A model generated the notes under the pieces. It saw only the letters and a list, made by a program, of their open reading frames with translations, was not told the DNA's origin and ran no database searches. Source: Rhabdornis inornatus (lineage: Eukaryota; Chordata; Aves; Passeriformes; Rhabdornithidae). From it: a stretch of DNA of 64,000 bases. Positions 55,751-64,000 of this stretch are shown in pieces. Position 1 is the stretch's first letter. Every line of letters begins with the position of its first letter. Where the stretch lies: assembly GCA_013397075.1 (NCBI GenBank), contig VWZS01000638.1, forward strand, positions 1,303,529-1,367,528, in the 5' to 3' direction. The translations under genes and the position numbers were made by a program.

Positions 55751-58700
55751 CAGCTGGGCGCTGCCGGCACCCATCGCACTTCCAGCACCTCTGAGAGCCG
55801 CAGGACACAGACGCTGGAGACACCATGGAAAGGACATGAAAGTTAACTGCTGCAGCCAACGCAGGCCTGATCCCAGAAAAATGTTACAATTACATGGTGG
55901 AAGTCTGATTTTGTTTGTATAAGTCCAGAACTAGGCCAAAGTGCACTGGACGATGACTGGACTCGAAGCTCTGTGATGGCTTTTGCAATACACACATCTT
56001 CACAAACATGAATTATTTTCTATTTCACTATAGAACCAATGGGTTTAGAAGACTTCCCAGGAGATGCCTGGCATCTCTTTTCTATAACTTTTTTCATTTA
56101 AGTGCGATTCTGTGTAAATCGTTCTTTATTCATGGCTTATGTTAACATATAAATCTAAACTACGAAAATGTTAGTATTTACTTCTCAATAGATTGAAGGT
56201 TAGTCAGAAATCCAATAGTGTCTCAGATATACAGAAGATCTAAACAAGGTTTTAAAATACATCTTTCAAGATACATCTAGACCTAATTCCTGGAAGGACT
56301 TTTTGGACATGCATAATTTCAGAAGGCTGCTAATCTGATTGGCACATACAAGAAAATTTGATTGAAAATTAGGGTTTATCATCATAGGCAAGAGCAAATG
56401 ACACCACAACCCACAAGATAGCTGAGCTTCATTCAGATTGAGCCAGAGAATGTTGGGCTTCATGCTTATATTAGCAAAACTTTTTAAAACTCTCTGCAAA
56501 GATCTGGAAAGCTCTTGAAAAGCCTTGTTCTTGTACTTGAACAAATACCTTACTGCTCATCCTTGATTACACACAAAGCTTTACTAACACCAAAGTGCTT
56601 GTGATCAGTGCCATTTATCCATTAGTAACTAACAAAAATAAATAATTTGATATAACTGTACATGGTTTGGGTTCAGAAGTATTTTGAGACCCTGTAGTAA
56701 GAAATCTGACAAATTATGTCTCTTATGTTGAATCCATGTCATAGAATAAAATATACGAGAGAACGTGATGTGGTTTTTATGTATAGTTTTGTTTGCAGCT
56801 AAGTTTTTGACAGCCCAGGTATCTTAATTGTGTCATTCTTTCTAAAAGGGATGGATCAAACCTTTAAGTCACAACTGTACAACTCTAATTAATGTATCAC
56901 AGCTTCCATAGTTGTATCAACTTAATGGAATAGCTCCCAGAAGTCATCATTCTTATTCTTTAGCTATGGAATCACAATTAAAGTCCATATGCCCTAAAAA
57001 ACCTAAGCAAAACAGACATAAGAGGCTGCACCAGTGATTCCCACTCACATTTCAGACCCTCTGCATTTACTAGTAAAACTATTTAAAAGTCTTGTTTATG
57101 TTACATCCTTTTAACACCACATTTGGACTAAGGATATACGTTGACTATTGGTGAAGCACCTGCAATAATCCTAAGGGCACATGGTCTAAGCATAAGAACT
57201 TCATAGAATATGCACTTGAGAATAATACAAGGTTGTCTTCTAAATACTCAGGACAATAGTCATACCATATTCATATTCTTAATTTGCAGATCATTGCTTT
57301 AGGCTACAAATTTGAATCATATGATTGAGAATGTGATTTAGTAAAACTGAGTGTTAAAAAAGAGGAAGAATGTTGCAACATTTCAGTTGTGCAATATCTT
57401 AAAATGAACTATAAGAATTAAATAGAGCTCGTATGGGGAAATTCCAGTTACACAAAGGAGAAGAATACTGACAAACTTCAGTTCAACATTTCTGTAATTC
57501 TTATATGCATTCCCCAAGTACTCTGTGTATGCCTTAAAGTCACATTAATTTTATTTACTTACAACGTAGCAGTTGTCACAGCAGGAGACCACACCTAAAT
57601 TTGTCATTGAGGCTGTGCTAATGTCTCATCAAGTAAACCATATAAATACATTTCTTGGTAGATAAAATGAATATGATTTTGTGTTTTCTAGCAGCTGGGT
57701 CCTAAAAGATGATGAGGTTGTGCCCAAATTAGTGCTGTTACTCATACTGCTCAAAGTCCAAAAAATTTGGCAGTTTGCTCATTTGAATTCTCAGTGAAAG
57801 AGTAAAGGAAATTTTCCTGAAGGTATTTGTGATCAGTTGGTACCTTTGGAGAAATCAGAATCCCTGTAGGTGGAGTAGAATCTTCCTATTTTAAAAATTT
57901 GGGACTTCAGTTTGAAGAGAAATAGTTTATGATAGCTCTGAAGAAAATTCAATGATGATGAATATTTTGGCCCTGAAATATTTATTGCTTGTCTCCTTCA
58001 CCTTCTTGTCTTTCCACTCTTCAGAAGACTGTTTTTATAATTCTACTGCGTGAGATGGTGACACAAATGCTGTCATCTTTTCCATGGTGGTCGAACTCAC
58101 CTATGCACCAGCTCAAATAATTGAGCACCTTTTTGTTTCAAATATGCCATTTCCTTTTTTCTTTTTCATAAAAAGGAGGGGACTGTAATCAACACTTCGT
58201 TTTTTTGCTAATCTTTTTACCCAAAGCAGCAAGACTTGAAGAAAAATGGATATGAACCCAAGTCTTCATTTAGCTTTAGGGATCTTTTAATGGAAAATAT
58301 AGCATTAAGATTATTGTCTCCTTTAAAGTCCAGTGCAGTACTTTGTAAATGGATTATGATATAATATTCCTGGTATTAATTTTCTTTACAGCATAATAGA
58401 AGATTGTTGAGTTTAAAAATCCACAACAGCAAAAACCACCTACAAACCTTTAGCTTGAGAAAATATATTGTTAAAAAATTGAGTTCAGTGCAATTTCAGT
58501 TTATTTGGATTGCTCTTATGATGTGTTCCAAGAACTTCAAATGGTTTTCTATTTGTGTGCCAATTCCATTCTCTTCTCACCTAAAGCCCTTCAAAAGCTT
58601 TGAAGTGATTACAGTCCTGTACTTATCACAGAGTGGTTTCTGATTTGAAAAAGTCCTTGAAGATTGTCACAAGTGGCCCCCATTTTAAATGGACTCCTTT

Positions 58701-61700
58701 GTCGTGTTAATGAAAACACTCCAGAAACAAAAAGAAAATATGAAGTTCAAGGTTAAAAAACTGGCTAAATGAAACATTAATTAAGATGATTTTTAGGTGT
58801 GTCAAACAAAAAAATACTTAGTTTACTGTTTTCATCAGTTTCACTGTCAAAGAGAAACAAGATTAATACAGACTACAAGATGGAACAAGTCTTCAGAAAG
58901 CGTTACAACAAGAAAATTCAGGTGAATAGGGATTCCTAATACCTGACAAGTTGCAAAAACTTGTCTAAAAGCCTGGTCCAAACTTTTGTTGTCTGAGAAT
59001 TTAGAACCCATCTAGTAAAAAGAAATATATGAATTTTCTCTATTTTTTTTCTGCATCAGCTATTCATAGAAAAAGATCCTACCTTTATCCTAAGCTTCCT
59101 CCTGTTGCTGATAAATCATCTTAGCAACTTTTGTTAAACAAATCCTTCTATAACATAGAAGGGGCTGGAGAGCAAACATGAATTTCTAAAATAATCAAGT
59201 GATTTGAGATGGTCACACTCTTCTGTCCTGAACTTAACAAAATTGTCAAAATCCTTGAGTGATTGCTGAAGTAGAGAGTGCTTTCTCTTTTGCATGTGAA
59301 GAGCATTCATGCTGAGGTCATTTTGGCTGTACTCAGTGGTAGCTTCAGAATCTTAGCACTGAAACCTAATTCATCCTCACTGTTGGAATGAAGAGTATTC
59401 ATCTTCTTGAATGACATAAAAAAATACCCATAGCTAGTAGCTACTTGTCCCATTATACACAGAATTACAGAATCTACATAGGTTGGAAAAGACCTCTGAG
59501 GATTACTGAGTACAACTTATGACTGAACTCTACCATGTCAACCAGACCATGACACTAAGTCCAGGCTTTCCTTTAGCATTTTCAGAAATGGTGACTCCAT
59601 TACCTCTCTGGGCTGTCCATTCCAATGTCTAAACACCCTTACTGTGGGGAAATTTTCCCTAACACCCAATTTAAATATTCCCTGGCACAACTTGAGGCCA
59701 TTTCCTCTTGTCCCGTTGCTTGTTACCTATGGAGGCCAACCTCCACCTGGCTATAGACTCCTTTCAGGTGATCTTAGCTAGTGGTAAGGTCACCCCTGAG
59801 CGTCCTCTTCTCCAGGCTGGACACCCCCAGCTCCCTCAGCTGCTCCTCACAGGACTTGTGCTCCAGACCCTTCCCCAGCTCTGCTGCCCTTCTCTGGACA
59901 CACTCCAGCCCCTCAGTGTCTTCCTTGCAGTGAGGGGCCCAAACTCACAACAGCACTTGAGGTGTGGCTCACCAGAGCCAAGAACAGGGGAACAGTCACT
60001 GTCCTGCTCCTGCTGGCCACACTGTTGCTGATAGAAGCCAGGATGCCATTGGCCTTCTTGGCCACCTGGGCACACACTGGCTCGTGTTCAGCTGCTGCCA
60101 GCCAGGACATCCAGGTTCTTTTTTGCTGGGAAATTTTCCAGCCACTGCTCCCCAGCCTGTGTCACTGCCTGGGGTTGATGTGGCCAAAGTGTAGGACCCA
60201 GCCCTTGGTCTTGCTGAACGTCCTGCCACTCATCTTGGCCCATCAATCCAGCCTGTCCAGATCCCTCTGCAGAGCCTTCCCACCCTCCAGCAGATCGACA
60301 CTCCCACTCTAGGAGAAAGGTTTGTTCTCAGAGTCTTCACTCAGTGTCCACTAAACTTTGGCATTAGCTAAAACCCTTATGTGTTCACATATCTGATAGT
60401 CTGATAGTAGAATTTTTGGGTGTCTCTATCCAAACACACTATCCTGCCTCTTGGCACTGCCCAGTAGCTGAAAACTTAGTTCACACCCAAATTGTGTAAA
60501 GATTGAAGAACTAGATGTTTTCCATTGGCTTGACCAACAGAACCTGATCAAATAGGTATCAACTGGTTGTATGTTAAACAAGAAAAAATAGACATCAAAG
60601 AAACAAAAATAGTACAAAGATGTGGCAAGATTATAGTACTATTCTTTCGGTAGAGCACTCACTGTCCACAGAAGAATTCTGCTTGTGGGGTCTTGAGCCC
60701 ACATACTTGCAGGAGTATGTTCATTCTATGAGGAAAGGGCATTCTCTGGGATGGGTGTTTGCACATAGAGCAAAGAGGGAAAAGGATTCTATGTTGAAGG
60801 TGTTCCATTTTCTACAAAACTAATATTTTGTATACATTACATTTTTTCATATATACTTCATGAAAGTATAGACTTGCATGTAGATATGTATATAAATTCT
60901 GTAGATATTCTCACACTCATGCTCCCTCTCTCTGTCCCACTGAATTTCTAATTGTTCCCTGTAAGGGTGAAGTGTTTCATCAGAAGAGAGTTACAACACC
61001 TTGGGGATAGAGTGCTCTTAAGCTGTATCTACATTAGTAAATTAAACAGTTGCTGGGAACATTCCTCATCATTGGAACAAAATTTCTCTCATAGGGTAAA
61101 GTCTTTTTAAGGAAATTAAACAAAATTCTCTCACATCTTAAGATAGCGACTGCCATTTTGCTCTATCACTGTTAATTCAGCAGACAAAAGAAACATTAAT
61201 TCTAAAATGTCATTTATGTAATGTCATTCATGAACGAAGTACAAGTCTGTCACATCTTTGCATATTGCATACAGAAATAGAAGAAATACAGTTCAAAGTG
61301 TATACTTTCAAAATATGCTTTCTTTTTTAAAAGAAGTATTCTCTACTACAAATGGAGGCTAAGTGTGCAGCAGAAGATGAATTGCCTTACACACACAGCA
61401 GGAGTTCACACAAGTTGTATTTCTCCTGGGAATTCAATTGTCTCATTTATGTTTCACAGGTCTCAATTAACTTTTAATTTGTCTCTCTTCCTGCTTTAGC
61501 GACACTGGAACTAAACCCCCTGAGAGCGGTGTCTTTGGTTTTATGATTAATATTTCAGCACTTCTAGGTATGTATAAGGTATTTGGGTTGACCAGAATGA
61601 AGACATGAGAATTAGTGACAGCTACCTGCTTTAATTACAGAAATGTATTCAGTGTTCTGCAGAAAAACTTCGCAGTCAAATGACAGTATCAGGTAGATGT

Positions 61701-62880
61701 AAGTAATACCTGGAGAGTTGGGTCCTTAGGAGCAGTTAGTGCAGGTTTAGAGGCACTTGAGTCTCTTCAGAGCACCTCATCAGTGCAAAGCAGTCAACAC
61801 TCTGGAAATAAAAGTGGAACAAAGATGGCATAATTACTCGGAAAAAACTCTGATATAGGGAAACTTTAGGTTCTAAGATACTGCAACAAACTGAACAGTA
61901 TTGAAGCAACATGCCTACTTTTCTACAAAATGACTGATGTGAATCAGGAAGTTTGGCATTTTCTGTTATCTTTTAAGAAGATGGATGATCAAGAGCTGTG
62001 TACCTCTGTACATATACATGTAGCTATGATGGCCTTAAGGCAAAGTAAAAATCATGTATTTTACCTTTTATAAGAGCCTTGTTCAGTCACACTATCTTGG
62101 AGTGTTTCATGTAACCTCATAGTGCCTGGGCAAAGTTGCCTGATTTATTTTTCCAACTGTAGATAGACTGAAACTGTGTTCTGTGTTATGGAACTGTGGA
62201 ATTCAGTCTACAGCTTATTATATCCTGAAGAACCATGATTTCCTAATTCAGTACAGGTGTTTTCCAGGAGTGAGCTGCGTATTAGGGCCAGGCATGCAGT
62301 GACTACAAAAAGGAATTAATTCTTCAGCCCATCCATTGTAAGGAGTTGTAGTTCTGGTACAAGACTGTATCTCAGAGCAGACTAAAGCCTCCCACTTCCA
62401 ACTTATGGTTCTTATCTCCCTGTAGCATCTTCTTCCTAATGTGGGATGGCAATGCCTCTGTGCCCAAAACACCCAGGAGAATGGGATTTAAATTAGTGCT
62501 TTTCTTGATCTGATGTGCGGTTAGTTCTAGATAGCAATGATGTGCAATTTTAAGACAAAGATAATGTTGAAGTTCTGTCTGAAAGTTCATCTGAATTAAC
62601 TTCTTCATTCCAGTAAAGGTAGTATTATTTACTGTATAATGTTTATAATTTTATTCTGCATGTCGTGTTACAGGAAAAGGTGTTAAAATGTAATCAATAT
62701 GTGATTATTGAACAAAACACTTTGGGTTTTTTTTCAGCTGCAATTACAATGTACATCAGATATTTATTAATAGAGAAGCAAAATGAATCATCACACTTCA
62801 TTAGGTCTTCATGCAATATGTTTACATTATGTGTGGGATTGATGGGCTGCACTGGAATGGGCATAGTTGCAACTTTTCAG
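55491..62880 (+). CDS. DRAM1: DRAM1, DNA damage-regulated autophagy modulator 1 (exons 1-3; continues off the right edge)
   Basis: DRAM1 is a multi-pass lysosomal membrane protein induced by p53 that promotes autophagy and links it to cell death. Coding exons 55491-55621, 61500-61567 and 62738-62880 join in frame (phases 2, 1 split, 0) for 114 residues, about half of the human 238. The protein begins MLCCMPGVAFVPALLVSWSS and continues AAFIISYVIAVLAGHVEP; human begins MLCFLRGMAFVPFLLVTWSS as I recall. Predicted membrane helices are at about 8-31, 57-77 and 94-113. SDTGTKPPESGVFGFMIN is the conserved lumenal loop entering helix 2. Divergent neighbour of GNPTAB. Confidence 0.97.
55622..61499 (+). 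other. DRAM1 intron 1
   Basis: A 5.9 kb intron. The GC-rich start is the tail of the CpG island; the rest is AT-rich. It contains the long CR1 copy at 59458-60308. I see no other gene. Confidence 0.8.
59458..60308 (-). mobile_element. CR1 LINE, about 850 bases, minus orientation
   Basis: On the plus strand: agaattacagaatctacata, ggttggaaaagacctctgag, then ctctgggctgtccattccaa, gaggccatttcctcttgtcc, cctcttctccaggctggaca, ctggacacactccagcccct and catccaggttctttttt. This is the reverse complement of CR1 ORF2 C-terminal coding and 3' UTR. It is the longest mobile element in the window. The frames at 59708-60312 are remnants of it. Confidence 0.95.
61500..61567 (+). CDS. DRAM1: DRAM1 exon 2
   Basis: A 68-base exon (residues 44-67): DTGTKPPESGVFGFMINISA and LL. 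Acceptor ctgctttag, donor CTAG|gtatgt. It closes Ser44 and leaves one base for Ala67. Confidence 0.95.
61568..62737 (+). other. DRAM1 intron 2
   Basis: A 1.2 kb intron without recognisable repeats or genes, ending in a strong polypyrimidine acceptor (gggttttttttcag). Confidence 0.85.
62738..62880 (+). CDS. DRAM1: DRAM1 exon 3
   Basis: A 143-base exon (residues 67-114): AITMYIRYLLIEKQNESSHF, then IRSSCNMFTLCVGLMGCTGM and GIVATFQ. It carries the end of helix 2, a polar loop with an NES glycosylation sequon, and helix 3. Donor CAG|gtatga. Confidence 0.95.
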
Positions 62881-64000
62881 GTATGACTGTACATTAAAAT
62901 AAGATTATTTTATCATTAAAAATTTCAGCTAGATAACATTGATTAACATTATCCCCAAAGGGATCCTTGGAAAATGAAGTAAGGATTCCTTTCTTGCTCT
63001 TGCCTTTTTTCAGTAGCTTTACAGCAGTAGATTTGTTTCCTTCCTATACATGAGAATTTTTGCTTGTGCAGTTATGCCATTAAGGAGTTTTCTGTGTGCT
63101 TGTCTTGTAACAGGTCTGTAATATATGGATTTTTTTGCTGGAAATTTTTTTCTGTGAAAATTTGAATGTAAAAGACTTTGCTATTCCAAGTTTTGCTTAT
63201 AATCAGGTGGGGCAGAATAAGTCAGACTAACAAAAGCATCTGTATTTTTGGCTGAATGATGGCACACTCGCAGCATTTTCTACAAATCTTATCTTTCTAC
63301 TAATCTTATCTGACAGGTTAGAACATTGAGCACAATATCAGCCTGTTAAACTTTTGAGTGTGTCAGAGATGGCATAACAAAATGTTTTATCTTTTGATAG
63401 AGACGTAAAACTACTGCTTGCTTTGCAAGAAAAGGTTAGACATCTCATTACAAACAAAAGTCCACCCTTCAGCGTCTGAAAAAAAATCAATAGGGAGAAA
63501 AAAATACTGAAACAGATTATTCATTTTACCTTTTCTAGTGAGGAAGTGTATAATAAAGTAGATTCTGACACAGGTATATGACACAATAGCACTGAAAGCT
63601 TCAGCCTAGAACCAAGTTGAATTTAATTGGCAGGCATCTTGAAATATTGCCTTAAAATCTGTGAAAACAGCTTCATTATTTATTTTAAAGGATGGTCTAC
63701 TTTGGAACATTTTGTTAAATACTGTTGTGCTCATATAGTGACATGATGACATACAGAGAAATTGGAAATAAAGATTGTTGGGGCTTCAACAGCCAGTACA
63801 GTTTTACATGTAATGGAAATGGTATTTTCAGATGAAAAAACCCTTTGTCTTAGGATGATAACTTGCTCTTTTTAGCTTTGCATCCAAGCAGTGTGTGTGG
63901 ATTGCAAACACCACAGGTACTGCAGTCTATTCCAGTAATATTTTACTTTAAAACACCTCTGTTCTTATTGATAGGATTTATATGTGGCACAAAAAAATGT
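62881..64000 (+). other. DRAM1 intron 3 (start)
   Basis: AT-rich intron to the window edge. The next DRAM1 exon (human continues ELAVPVVHDGG, from memory) was not found, so it lies beyond 64000. Confidence 0.75.

Noticed and set aside
55014..55859. Frames of 150-280 codons on both strands around the DRAM1 start
   Set aside because: GC-driven artefacts; the real coding exon is 55491-55621 in a different frame, shown by homology and splice site.
59708..60312. Frames of up to 116 codons on both strands
   Set aside because: They lie in a CR1 LINE copy; they are decayed parts of the element rather than host genes.

Overview
The window is vertebrate nuclear DNA, almost certainly from a bird. It has long AT-rich introns with GT-AG junctions, three CpG islands, and several chicken-repeat-1 (CR1) LINE 3' ends. 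Together with a compact GNPTAB gene, these fit an avian genome. There is no bacterial or viral operon layout and no CRISPR array. I recognise three protein-coding genes, in the gene order I recall from human 12q23: SYCP3, GNPTAB, DRAM1.

Layout. (1) Positions 1-5200 hold the 5' part of SYCP3 on the minus strand: three coding exons (3297-3426, 2601-2676, 112-146), then the gene runs off the left edge. Its probable promoter is the CpG island at about 4890-5220. A GC-rich LTR-like repeat (about 1116-1735) lies in an intron. (2) About 5700-43900 is GNPTAB on the minus strand, encoding the alpha/beta precursor of Golgi GlcNAc-1-phosphotransferase. Twenty coding exons (2-21) were placed to the base. 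They join in one frame for 1219 codons plus a stop. Exon 1 is missing because the promoter CpG island contains a 366-base run of N (43368-43733). Adding the 39 residues I recall for human exon 1 gives 1258, against 1256 in human, so the gene looks intact. (3) About 43900-55000 is intergenic and carries a probable solo LTR, CR1 copies and simple repeats. (4) Positions 55000-64000 hold the 5' part of DRAM1 on the plus strand: a CpG island, coding exons 1-3 (55491-55621, 61500-61567, 62738-62880), then off the right edge.

How the genes relate. GNPTAB makes the mannose-6-phosphate tag that sends hydrolases to lysosomes. DRAM1 is a p53-induced membrane protein of lysosomes and autophagy. SYCP3 is a meiotic chromosome-axis protein. 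GNPTAB and SYCP3 lie in tandem on the minus strand; GNPTAB and DRAM1 are divergent, about 12 kb apart. Nothing shows that the three act as one system.

I found no convincing new biological system. The best leads are: two TTCCCGC (E2F6-type) sites in the SYCP3 CpG island; an RVRRR basic motif in the GNPTAB alpha chain where the human protein, as I recall it, has no RXXR; an out-of-frame ATG 25 bases before the DRAM1 start; a direct-inverted-direct triplication at 33152-33213; and a simple repeat whose unit changes in steps along its length.
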